The notes beneath the pieces are model-generated. The model was not told where the DNA came from. It did not search any database and saw only the letters and a list, made by a program, of their open reading frames with translations. The position numbers and the translations under genes were made by a program. Shown one piece after another: positions 26,636-34,577 of a stretch of DNA of 35,941 bases (the stretch's first letter is position 1; the number at the start of each line of letters is the position of its first letter). The DNA comes from Nemertoderma westbladi (taxonomy: Eukaryota > Xenacoelomorpha > Nemertodermatida > Nemertodermatidae): NCBI GenBank assembly GCA_032718475.1, contig JAUCBJ010004486.1, positions 1 through 35,941 of the forward strand, in the 5' to 3' direction.

Positions 26636-26640
26636 CTTAC

Positions 26641-26797
26641 CTGTATCCATTCGAGAGGCCAGTGTATTGAGGGTTTCCTGTTTCTCTGCGTAAAAAGCTT
26701 TATAACCATCCAAGAATGATAAGTAGCTTTTGGGAGTAACAAAAGTCTGTCTACGAAATCGTTGAAAGTATTCAGTACAAGTTGAAGCCACACCATC
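26641..26797 (-). CDS. DNAH5/8-like: Axonemal dynein heavy chain exon (entry to the stalk)
   Basis: This minus-strand exon runs from acceptor CTATTACAG (ending at 26798) to donor ACAG/GTAAGC, 157 nt. It encodes 52 residues plus one base: DGVASTCTEYFQRFRRQTFV, then TPKSYLSFLDGYKAFYAEKQ, then ETLNTLASRMDT and a split Gly codon completed by the next exon. TPKSYLSF and the RM-TG ending are hallmarks of the segment between AAA4 and the stalk in dynein heavy chains, and YFxRFRR resembles DNAH5/DNAH8. The exon may begin further upstream: the same frame stays open to 26854 and its NTIGLLQ also looks dynein-like, but no AG acceptor lies there except one just before an in-frame TGA. The preceding exon was not identified in the window. 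Confidence 0.88.
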
Positions 26798-26892
26798 CTG
26801 TAATAGTCCAATGGTATTAAGTATAGTAGTAGTAGTGAACGATTTAATGGCCATTCACTGGACGGCGTTCAGCCTTTCATTTCCGCCAAGTT

Positions 26893-27474
26893 TCAGGTGA
26901 GGACCTTCGAATACGTAAGGGAAAGGCATGGGCAGCCTTGAATAGGCTTTCCAGGATTTGGAAGTCACCTAGAATTAATCGGAAACTTAAGGTCCGATTA
27001 TTTAGAGCAGCAGTAGTTCCAGTACTCCTCTACGGGAGTCCATGCTGGGCTCTAACTGCTGAGGACACCAAATCTCTGGATGGCACATTCACAAGAATGC
27101 TACGCCGGGTACATTGTGTCAAGTACAATGCACACATCTCCAACCAGACACTATATAACATTGGAGGTGTCTCATTGGTTCCCCCAAGCTTGACACTAGA
27201 ACAAAATCGCCTCCGCTTTGCAGGACATTGCTTTCGCCGTGAGGACCAGCCAGTGCATAATCTTGTACTTTGGCAGCCTCATGGAGTGAATAAGCATGGT
27301 GGACAGCCCATGACTTTCTTGAGACGCATCTTAAAGGACACTGGCCTTAAAGATGCGGATGATCTAGCAAATGTCATGGGTGATAGGGAGTTGTGGCGGA
27401 GCAATTTTGTTGACAAGCCGGCACAGCATTCTTAAAAATGCAGCTGCAATGCAGCATGCCGATCCTAGTAGTAG
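26893..27474 (+). mobile_element. LINE 3' fragment (copy B), with C-terminal RT coding
   Basis: This is 582 bp of the same LINE as at 14682-16150, in the opposite orientation. The match starts at TCAGGTGAGGACC inside the coding region and runs to the shared 3' end CCGATCCTAGTAGTA. The frame GEDLRIRKGKAWAALNRLSR continues to a TAA at 27433-27435, ending FVDKPAQHS. By eye only about six bases differ from copy A over the shared length, so both derive from a recently active family. It lacks all catalytic RT motifs. No target-site duplication is evident; the right end abuts a 30-bp tandem repeat. It lies antisense to the dynein gene, upstream of the 26641-26797 exon. Confidence 0.93.
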
Positions 27475-27594
27475 CCCACAGAACCGCTGCCCGATGACGC
27501 AGTACCCACAGAACCGCTGCCCAGTGACACAATGCCCATGGAACTGCTGTCCGGTGACGCAGTGCTCACGGAACCACTGCACAGTGGGCCAGAA
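27475..27594. repeat. 30-bp imperfect repeat, four copies
   Basis: Four consecutive 30-bp units at 27475, 27505, 27535 and 27565, each close to CCCACAGAACCGCTGCCCGA then TGACGCAGTA. Divergence grows from left to right. The array starts exactly where the LINE copy B tail ends. Confidence 0.85.
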
Positions 27595-28064
27595 TTGGCC
27601 ACAATACCCCAAAAGTGACTTGTTTAATTTTATCTGAAAACTAGCCTTATAGCACTTCTATCCAGTAAATTATAAAAATGCCCTTTTGTGCCCCTTTTGA
27701 GAATTTGGCTTTTAAAAATGTTAATTATTTCAAAAAAATGTCATTTATCGTCAATTATGGTGTTTTTGCTGCTACTTGTACAGTACTTGTAATTCATTAC
27801 TGTGTACTGCCTGATCTCCCCGGCAGCCTTCCTAGATGCCTCTATTACCTGAGCCGAGCCTACGTACGTCGTACATACGATAAGCAACACCAGCAAGTAG
27901 TAACTAATTGATTCTGGCCTATTATTTCGTGTAAGGGTAAGCCTGTCTTAATAAAAGGCTAAGACATTGGCGTTGTCGTTGTAAGTAGTAAGAATAGTAA
28001 GACGTTGTCTTACTATTGTATAGCAGAATAATTCGGCCAAGGAATAACAATTTAATACATTGAA
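27595..28064. other. Intergenic or intronic DNA, no gene recognised
   Basis: A 77-codon frame at 27678-27911 (plus) has no recognisable motif and I do not call it a gene. A short hairpin AGTAAGAC-GTT-GTCTTACT lies near 28000. The phrase CCCCTTTTGAGAATTTG near 27690 resembles GCACCTTTTGAGAATTTG near 32130, so this may be the edge of a dispersed repeat. Confidence 0.5.
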
Positions 28065-28413
28065 AGCGCTCGCTGACTGTAGCTGCTCGCTGACTGTAGT
28101 CGCTCGCTGACTGTAGCTGCTCGCTGACTGTAGCCGCTCGCTGACTGTAGCCGCTCGCTGACTGTAGCCGCTCGCTGACTGTAGCCGCTCGCTGACTGTA
28201 GCCGCTCGCTGACTGTAGCCGCTCGCTGACTGTAGCCGCTCGCTGACTGTAGCCGCTCGCTGACTGTAGCCGCTCGCTGACTGTAGCCGCTCGCTGACTG
28301 TAGCCGCTCGCTGACTGTAGCCGCTCGCTGACTGTAGCCGCTCGCTGACTGTAGCCGCTCGCTGACTGTAGCCGCTCGCTGACTGTAGCCGGTCACTGAC
28401 TGTAGCTGCTTGC
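28065..28413. repeat. 17-bp minisatellite, about 20 copies
   Basis: The unit CGCTCGCTGACTGTAGC (17 bp) repeats head to tail with few changes; variants with TGCTCGC lie at the left end and GGTCACTG at the right end. The minus-strand 114-codon frame across it (17-residue period) is a consequence of the repeat, since three 17-bp units make 17 codons. Confidence 0.97.
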
Positions 28414-28431
28414 TGGTTGTTCCTGCACTGT

Positions 28432-28451
28432 TGGGGTACTATAGTACCCCA
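28432..28451. repeat. Perfect 20-bp palindrome, copy 1
   Basis: TGGGGTACTATAGTACCCCA is identical to its own reverse complement. The same 20 bp recur at 28605-28624, and with one change at 31079-31098. Confidence 0.9.
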
Positions 28452-28604
28452 CAGCCACTTTGAGTAGCTCGTGCTCAGAGTTGCCAGCAGCTTAGAAGCT
28501 GGTCTTCTAGGAATGCCTGCACCATATCTTTCATAATATATTTACGTTTTTTGAAAAATATTTATTATTTTGACATATTTTTAGTTCAACCTCCTACTAT
28601 GCTT

Positions 28605-28624
28605 TGGGGTACTATAGTACCCCA
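28605..28624. repeat. Perfect 20-bp palindrome, copy 2
   Basis: Identical to the palindrome at 28432-28451. The flanking sequences are not similar, so this is not part of an obvious longer duplication. Confidence 0.9.
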
Positions 28625-28664
28625 GTACTAAATCTATTGTACTGTAGACTGTAGTCCTGATATT

Positions 28665-28857
28665 GATATCAGTATATGGGTAGGTACTGTACGGTACCGG
28701 TACATAGCCATTGTACAGTTGTATGTTAGCCTGATAGTAGGTATTGTATTGTAGCTGAATAGCCTAAACGGTATATGGATATCAGTATATGGGTAGGTAC
28801 TGTACGGTACCGGTACATAGCCATTGTACAGTTGTATGTTAGCCTGATAGTAGGTAT
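28665..28857. repeat. 80-bp direct duplication, 113-bp offset
   Basis: The 80-bp segment starting GATATCAGTATATGGGTAGG at 28665 recurs at 28778 apparently without change, separated by 33 bp of different sequence. It contains GTACGGTACCGGTAC, a near-palindromic core. Confidence 0.9.
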
Positions 28858-28870
28858 GTATAAGGGCGGT

Positions 28871-28871
<1 letters not shown>

Positions 28872-28906
<35 letters not shown>

Positions 28907-29775
28907 AGCGCTCTTTAATGGTAAAAAATACAACAATTTATACAAACAAATAAAACACGTTAGAGGGAGACCACCACTAGGCACCAGGCACTTACAGTGT
29001 AGGTTTAAAGTTCACTATACATACAGTAGATTTATGAGTATACATACAGTAGGATGTAGAATTTCGGACGATACAATGAAAACACATGTAAAAACAGCAA
29101 TAACAATTATGAGGAAAAACGGATTTATAAAAATTTTCAGAAATAAAATCATTTCAGCTACACTCACGGACGGTAGGAAATTGGGTATAAGTAAAACTAA
29201 AATTTGGACCATGGATGATATGAACAATAATTAAATTATATCAGATATCAAAGTTACAGAAAGGCATAAAATCGAAATCAAGTAGCAAATGAGAAAATAT
29301 TGAAATTGATTTTGCACCAACAGTTTCAGACGGCAAGGAGTTCCAGAGTGGCACAACACGATTTGAAAAATAATGTTTGTATATCTGCAGCCGACAGCGC
29401 GGTACAAAAAGCTTTTGGTTGTGGCCTCTCAGACCTGAACGAGGCGGCTCAGAAAAGTACTGGGCGCTCTCAAGATCTACCAGTCCGTGTTTTATACGGT
29501 AGACCATCTTTAAATCGAAAACATGTCTACGTACCTCTAGCGGCTGCAAATTCAAAAAATGTAAGCGATCAATATAAGTAGCGGGGGACAGATTGCACCT
29601 AAGAAAGAGTCGCCTACAGAAGTACCGTTGTACACGTTCCACGAGGTTTATAAATCTCTTTGTAAACGGAGACCACACAGGGGTACAATATTCATGTAGA
29701 GGACGCACCATAGATTTATATGCTGTTAGTAAAGCCGACTTGTTTGTGGAGACAATGTTTCTAAAAAGCATGTTG
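28872..29775 (-). mobile_element. Jockey/CR1-like LINE, 5'-truncated, with poly(A) tail
   Basis: On the minus strand this is about 0.9 kb comprising the C-terminal coding end of a LINE RT protein, a 3' untranslated region of about 340 nt with ATTAAAG close to its end, and a tail of 31 A (T run at 28872-28902 on plus). The 5' end stops near 29775, where a piggyBac coding fragment in the opposite orientation begins. The poly(A) tail and sequence distinguish it from the TAG-tailed LINE seen elsewhere in the window. No target-site duplication was found. Confidence 0.82.
29241..29771 (-). pseudogene. LINE RT C-terminal domain fragment
   Basis: An open frame of 176 codons with LLTAYKSMVRPLHEYCTPVW, a pattern (YKS-VRP-EY-PVWSP) typical of the region after the catalytic RT motifs in jockey, CR1 and related LINE proteins. 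VERVQRYFCRRL, then RLHFLNLQPLEVRRHVFDL, then RVVPLWNSLPSE follow, all in the usual order for that C-terminal region. The catalytic half, including FADD, and the endonuclease are missing. The frame is intact to a stop at 29241, so the copy is not very old. It is not functional alone. The exact clade is uncertain. Confidence 0.85.
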
Positions 29776-30267
29776 ATGCCGTTGATAAATGTTTATCGAC
29801 ATACACGGTGAAAAGAATGACTAAGCGTTGGCCAGTTGTTGTATTTGCGTATATACTCGATATTTCTGCCTACAATTCATTTTGTGTTTGGATGGATTTG
29901 TTCCCTGAATGGAATGACAAGCAGAAGATGCGGAGGAGACGTTTATTCCTAGAACACCTTGGGCGAGAACTTGTTACACCTCATATAGAATCCCGAGCAG
30001 TTCTTCCCCGGTCTGCACAAGCCGCCACCCTGGAGAGATATTCTATATTCTATTAGAGATATTCAAGGGACATCATCCTCTCCTTCAACAGACAGTCAAT
30101 GTCCAACTGTTTCTGATTCAATCGCAGATTCCAGGAAGTCAAAGAAACGGCGCTGCGAGGAATGTCATCGTGAGGACGACGTGAAATCGTCAATGAGTTG
30201 CTGCAAATGCCATAAATGTATATGTGTGAGGCACGCATATTCAGTTTGTTACAACTGCAAACCATAA
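29763..30267 (+). pseudogene. piggyBac-type transposase C-terminus, frameshifted
   Basis: The plus-strand frame from 29763 reads KKHVDAVDKCLSTYTVKRMT then KRWPVVVFAYILDISAYNSF, the conserved end of the piggyBac (DDE_Tnp_1_7) domain, where VD-D-C and RWP-FY-LDIS-NA are expected. It stops at 30054-30056. In the next frame coding resumes (RDIQGTSSSPSTDSQCPTVS), and from 30154 a cysteine-rich end follows: CEECHREDDVKSSMSCCKCH then KCICVRHAYSVCYNCKP, stop at 30265-30267. This is the zinc-binding C-terminal domain of piggyBac transposases. The switch of frame before 30056 shows a disabling indel, and the N-terminal part with the catalytic aspartates is absent. Cut-and-paste transposition at TTAA is the family role. 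No terminal inverted repeat was identified. Confidence 0.85.
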
Positions 30268-30833
30268 GGATTGACTCGTATATTTGCCTACTACACTATA
30301 GGCCTACAATATATCTATTGTTATTCTGCAAATATAATCTTTCTATCTGTACCTACACTACATTTATTACCGGTATGTATATTGTATATTGGACTATTAT
30401 GTAGGGTAATACATTCCTGGGGCCTATATTTTACTGTATATAATACTTAATATATTGTATTATCCCATGTTTTATTATATTTGTGATTGCTTTGAATGTA
30501 CGGGCCCAGGTCACCCTACATTCCTTACTACAACTCTAGTTTTATTATATTTCATGTTTCTCTATGTACTGTAAGTTGCATGTATCAGTATTTGCCTATA
30601 TATTATCTGAATACTACTATTGTCTTATTGTCTATATAGATATATATATAACACACTGTTTTAGATAAATGATGCAGTTTTTTTGAAAACCTAAATTTGC
30701 CTGACACCAGACTAAATGATTATACCTGCATGGCACGTAACAAAACTTACAGATGGTCTATCTACTATACAATACAACGAGTTTACCAAGTTTGGTGCGA
30801 TTTCGGCAAGCCATTATGGATAAATTGACATTT
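30268..30833. other. AT-rich DNA, no gene seen
   Basis: No coding sequence recognised. It contains a small foldback (ATGTAGGGT at 30399 with ACCCTACAT at 30513, and CCTGGGGCC at 30416 with GGGCCCAGG at 30502), about 123 bp overall, which could be a miniature element or part of the piggyBac 3' region. Confidence 0.5.
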
Positions 30834-30898
30834 TTGTTGACAAGCCGGCACAGCATTCTTAAAAATGCAGCTGCAATGCAGCATGCCGATCCTAGTAG
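30834..30898 (+). mobile_element. 65-bp LINE 3' stub (copy C) with a 19-bp target-site duplication
   Basis: The insert starts TTGTTGACAAGCCGGCACAG, covers the last codons and tail of the same LINE family (stop codon in CTTAAAAATG) and ends CCGATCCTAGTAG. It is flanked by perfect direct repeats TATGGATAAATTGACATTT at 30815-30833 and 30899-30917; the first two bases could also belong to the tail. This is a textbook target-primed insertion with extreme 5' truncation. Confidence 0.95.
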
Positions 30899-31078
30899 TA
30901 TGGATAAATTGACATTTAAATATTTGACAGACACTCGAACTGACAAACAGACAGACATACACTACTTGGCACTCATGGAATGGCATAAAAACACTAGCTG
31001 ATAACTAAACATGGTTCACACAAGGTAAATTACCTAGACTTATCATACATTTGTTATTGAAATTATGGTAAATTAGTG

Positions 31079-31098
31079 TGGGGTATTATAGTACCCCA
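31079..31098. repeat. 20-bp palindrome, copy 3 (one mismatch)
   Basis: TGGGGTATTATAGTACCCCA differs at one position from the perfect palindromes at 28432 and 28605. Confidence 0.8.
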
Positions 31099-31347
31099 AG
31101 CACTGTAGATGTGTATTGAAACGAACAATGCAGGAAGGTTAATAAAATACAATCAGCATCCATACCTTATTTTTCTAGTTTATTAAAAAAGCCATAATAG
31201 ACTGAAAATACCTAGATACATATAATAATTTAAAGTTTACTTAAAGTCAAAACTGGAGGGGGCATTAGAACCTCTATTTCAATACACTAAAGAAAATATT
31301 TAAAAAAATGAAAACAAATTGAAAATAAAGAAGATAATTATATCATG
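31099..31347. other. AT-rich DNA, nothing recognised
   Basis: No open frame, RNA gene or clear repeat was seen in this stretch of about 250 bp. Confidence 0.5.
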
Positions 31348-32075
31348 CTTTAGTAGCAATTTTGATATTTTGTGCCATGCTGAACACATGTGCCACGTGC
31401 TAAAAAAGTGTAACTTCTGTACCACTGGATAATTCAAAATTACTTGTAATGGAATCAGCTCCTTTGAAAACCTACAAAAAAAACCACAAATGGCTCATTT
31501 CTATTAAACTTTAGCGATTTTTATATTTTGTGCCATGCCAAACAAAAGTGCCATGTTCCATATGCTAAAAAGTGTAACATCTGTGCCACTGCTGCACTGG
31601 GTAATTCTAAACTACTTGTAATGGAATCAGCTCCTTTGAAAACCTATAAAAACCGCAAAGGGCAGATTTCTATTAAGCAAGCAAACAGGCTCCTCTTTCA
31701 ATAGCTTCTACCCGAGGGTAGGGGTGGGCGCTACTCCTATCCCAAGATTTGCTCCCAGTTATTTAACTGGTACTCATTTCATCGACCCCAGTGGATGAAA
31801 GGCTGAGTGGACCCTGGCGGGACTGAACCTACAACCAATAGATTGCAGGCCTGGCGCTCAACCAACTGAGCTACCCCGCCTTCACCCTCACCTTCAGATT
31901 TCTATTAAACTTTAGCAATTTTAATATTTTGTGCAATGCCAAACAAAGTACCATGTGCCACATGCTAAAAAGTGCCACTTCTGTGCCACTATAGAATTTG
32001 AAACCATTTACTAAAGCTTCAGCACCCTGTTAAACCTTGTGGAACCGAAATCTGTGCTATTCTTTCTGTGTTTAT
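31348..32075. repeat. Approximately 160-bp tandem repeat, three diverged copies
   Basis: Three successive copies share GATATTTTGTGCCATGC-type starts followed by GCCACGTGCTAAAAAAGTG-type and CTTGTAATGGAATCAGCTCC-type blocks. The GTGCCATGC marker lies at 31372 and 31530, and as GTGCAATGC at 31931. Spacing is 158 bp, and about 169 bp after removing the SINE and its duplicated target. The third copy loses similarity after about 31990. Confidence 0.8.
31677..31894 (-). mobile_element. tRNA-derived SINE with 14-bp target-site duplication
   Basis: Perfect direct repeats CAGATTTCTATTAA at 31663-31676 and 31895-31908 bound a 218-bp insert. On the minus strand it has a tRNA-like head: GGGGTAGCTCAGTTGGTTGA with A box TAGCTCAGTTGG (31862-31873), and a B-box-like GGTTCAGTCCC (31819-31829). 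A body with CTTTCATCCACTGGGGTCGA and TGAAATGAGTACCAG follows, resembling a central block I associate with invertebrate SINEs. The 3' end lacks an obvious poly(A). The partner LINE is not identified. Not a functional tRNA, because the acceptor and T stems do not pair well. Confidence 0.9.
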
Positions 32076-32466
32076 TGTGTTTACCAAATATGCAAATTTT
32101 GGCACGTGCCAGAAATGCCACAAAGGCACCTTTTGAGAATTTGAGACTCATCTCAGAAGATTCGCCACTATCGAAAACCCGTATAGGTGAAAAATAGTGC
32201 CCAAACTATGAATATTTTTCAAAAATTCAATAATGAATTTTGGCCACAAAACAGGGTTTCTGGCCCACTGTGTACTGCCCGGTGATTATTGACATATTAT
32301 TACTGCATGAGTGCTGCGGACTTGGAGATTACAATAGCATCTACCCTATCGCGGATGGCTCACATTAATTACAAATGCAGCAAAGCAAATCGTACACTCT
32401 TCCTCATCAAAATAAACTATTCAGCTCAATTACCAATCCAATCTAAACTAAACTTATATACTACTA
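32076..32466. other. Non-coding AT-rich DNA
   Basis: No gene recognised. A 67-codon plus-strand frame at 32289-32492 shows no family motif and overlaps the end of a minus-strand LINE fragment, so I reject it. Confidence 0.5.
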
Positions 32467-32607
32467 CTAGGTCGAGCGAACTTGGACAGTAGAATTGAGA
32501 TCCTTCCAGGCTTCCCGATTCTCCATAGTTGTCGCAATTTCGTTTCTCCCAAGTTCACTATTCCTTTCACGATTACCCAATGAAACATTTATTCTCACAC
32601 TTAACAT
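32467..32607 (-). pseudogene. C-terminal end of another LINE protein
   Basis: A 46-codon minus-strand frame (ATG at 32607, stop at 32467) ends GRNEIATTMENREAWKDLNS then TVQVRST. The pattern M-NRE-W near the C-terminus resembles the last residues of the TAG-tailed LINE in this window (VMGDRELWRCNFVDKP). The stop codon lies in CTAGTAGTAGTAT, a TAG-type tail. I infer a 3' end of a related but distinct LINE. Too short to place in a clade; chance similarity cannot be excluded. Confidence 0.45.
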
Positions 32608-32672
32608 TTATTTGTTCTATACATTTAGGGAGCGGTGTTAGAGCCAATCTCATTAAGATGATTTAACATTCT

Positions 32673-33476
32673 ATTACCAATTGAGAAAAAGTCAATTAAG
32701 GTAAATGTTCAGGGTCTTACCGGGCAGAAACAATAAAATGCTGATGTTAGTGAACGTTTTCGCCCTTACCGGGCTACTTCAGACTATATTATGATAAAAG
32801 TTAAATTATTGTAATAATAATTGCATCACACCACCAATTCAAAAATCCCTCTCTATTATATTACAAGGGTTCTATGTGATTAGGTCCTAATAACATGTCA
32901 TTAAGGAGAGATATGCACAAAACACAGGTTAGTAAAATACACATAGTTTATTTAAAGCTACCATTAGATATGAGTAAAATGTATTTTATTAAATCGGGGT
33001 TGTTATAACAAAAAGGGATAATGAAATCGTACTCCGGTTCATGTATACGTGTTTAGGGCAGGTACAGTATGATGTACAGTACACGAAGTGTTAAAAAGGG
33101 GGGTTTAGAATTGAAAATATGATTGTAATCGTTATATTGTGCACAAATACAAATAACCCAATCCCCAGGATGGCAAGAAACAGAGTAAAAGGTATTAATA
33201 CTATCGGGGTTAATGCGTTATGACAAAAGGCAATAACGAAGTCGTAAACAATAATGCAGTCCCAGGATGGTAAGACACAGAGTAAAGGTATTAATAATAT
33301 TGGGGTTAATGTTTACTTGGGTTAACTTGGGTTTACTAATGGGTTAACTTTTATCATCATATAGTCTGAAGTAGACCAGTAAGGGCAAAAACGTTCACTA
33401 ACATCAGCATTTTATTGTTTCTGCCAGGTAAGACCCCGAACATTTACTTTAATTGACTTCTTTCTCAATTGGTAAT
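32673..33476. mobile_element. Foldback element with ~132-bp inverted arms
   Basis: The left arm 32673-32804 (starting ATTACCAATTGAG) is the reverse complement of the right arm 33344-33476 with roughly 10% differences by eye. The arms flank about 540 bp. The interior holds an imperfect direct duplication (CCCAGGATGG near 33164 and near 33260, each followed by a GGTATTAATA and GGGGTTAATG stretch) but no transposase. Each arm has a CTGAAGTAG...GTAAGGGC..AAAACGTTC motif resembling a decayed hammerhead. It may be a non-autonomous DNA transposon or two oppositely oriented copies of a ribozyme-bearing repeat. Confidence 0.75.
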
Positions 33477-33861
33477 TAGTTTACTTAATTAGTGCATTTA
33501 GCAAGTATCTGGCATTCTACTCATTGAAGAATCCATTAAGTGACTATAATTTAGTTGTTTGCTAAAGAGTCAAAGTGCGATATTTCTGTCTCACACTGAA
33601 TTGCATTTTCCGGGAAACAACATTTTACCCGATCGGGTATTTTAAAAATCCTATTTCTTGAGAAGTCTTCATTCTGAGAATGTGGTTTATGATTCATTTT
33701 GTAGATAATTCATGTGAGAACTATTTGAATATTTTAATTGATGTTTAATTGAAAAGTTTTCATGCTATAATACTTTGAATGAGAAATGGACTGTATTTTT
33801 ATCGTGATAGGCCTAATTTTTCAATATCTTTCCACATAACTTGTTAAGTACTAATACTAGT
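33477..33861. other. AT-rich DNA, nothing recognised
   Basis: No coding frame, RNA gene or repeat was seen between the foldback element and the LINE fragment at 33862. Confidence 0.5.
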
Positions 33862-34196
33862 ATCGGCATGCTGCATTGCAGCTGCATTTTTAAGAATGCT
33901 GTGCCGGCTTGTCGACAAAATTGCGCCGCCACAACTCCCTATTACCCATGACATTTGCTAGATCATCCGCATCTTCAAGGCCAGTGTCCTTTAAGATGCG
34001 TCTCAAGAAAGTCATGGGCTGTCCACCATGCTTATTCACTCCATGAGGCTGCCAAAGTACAAGATTATGCACTGGCAGGTCCTCACGGCGAAAGCAATGT
34101 CCTGCAAAGCGGAGGCGAATTTTGTTCTAGTGTCAAGCTTGGGGGAACCAATGAGACACCTCCAATGTTATATAGTGTCTGGTTGGAGATGTGAGC
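33862..34196 (-). pseudogene. LINE 3' fragment (copy D), frameshifted
   Basis: This is the fourth copy of the TAG-tailed LINE 3' end, on the minus strand. Its 3' terminus reads GCAGCATGCCGATACTAGTA. Coding matches NAHISNQTLYNIGGVSLVPP and then, after a 1-bp insertion near 34117 (GCGAATTTTG where copy A has GCGATTTTG), MHNLVLWQPHGVNKHGGQPM through FVDKPAQHS. A 3-bp change follows the B-copy CCAGTGCAT. It is truncated at its 5' end near 34196 and is more diverged than copies A and B. It has no catalytic motif. Confidence 0.9.
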
Positions 34197-34577
34197 ATTT
34201 TGGTCAAAATTAATTTGGGCCTTCTCCAGAAATAGGATTTTCAATTTTATTTTTAAATATGTGTGGCTTATGGTCTGGACTGCACAGAAATCAAATTTCA
34301 ACATGATTTCTGAACTTTTTGGCCAAAGACGGTCTCAAATATGTATTTGGATCCTTCATAGCTATTTGGATGCTTCATAGCTATTTTGGATTTTGGGGCT
34401 ATTCAAAGAATATATTAATTTTTCCAACGAGGGAAGTCCCCAACTCTATTGTAATGTTTAATTAATACTAGTGATAAGATTCATTTCGTAGTAGGGGAAG
34501 CTGCTGGTCCACCAAACAATTCTGAAATCGCTTGTGTGAGATAAAGTTCGTTAAATTAAAGTGCAACTTCAATGGTT
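34197..34577. other. AT-rich DNA, no gene seen
   Basis: The only structure noted is a short direct repeat (TATTTGGATCCTTCATAGC then TATTTGGATGCTTCATAGC) near 34340-34380. Confidence 0.5.

Larger units (their letters stand above)
25447..26640 (-). other. Dynein intron composed almost entirely of tandem repeats
   Basis: The intron is defined by donor CAG/GTAAGC at 26640 and acceptor ATTTACAG at 25447, with phases agreeing on both sides. It is about 1194 nt. From the donor it runs through 26-bp repeats with a G19 run (C19 on plus), then about 20 copies of a 43-bp repeat, which reach to within about 8 nt of the acceptor. Almost no unique intron sequence remains. Confidence 0.8.

Noticed and set aside
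26294-26854. Two minus-strand frames of 162 and 186 codons, and the plus-strand frames opposite them, as Gly/Pro-rich proteins
   Set aside because: Only the part between 26641 and 26797 is a dynein exon. The rest translates the 26-bp intronic repeat and the C run, past a strong GTAAG donor.
26938-27435. A complete gene starting at 26938
   Set aside because: That start is a TTG and the coding similarity begins upstream at 26893; it is a truncated LINE fragment.
27678-27911. A 77-codon plus-strand gene
   Set aside because: No recognisable domain, AT-rich context with shared dispersed-repeat words, and no splice or promoter support.
28052-28396. A 114-codon protein with the repeated SERLQSASGYSQRAATV motif
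   Set aside because: It is the translation of a 17-bp minisatellite; three units make 17 codons, so openness is automatic.
29015-29234. Short open frames on both strands (70 and 66 codons)
   Set aside because: They fall in the 3' untranslated region of the poly(A)-tailed LINE.
30399-30521. piggyBac terminal inverted repeats
   Set aside because: The foldback at ATGTAGGGT/ACCCTACAT lacks a TTAA flank and a partner on the other side of the transposase remnant.
31812-31880. A tRNA gene on the minus strand
   Set aside because: It lies inside a 218-bp insert with target duplications and a SINE-type body, and the cloverleaf is degraded.
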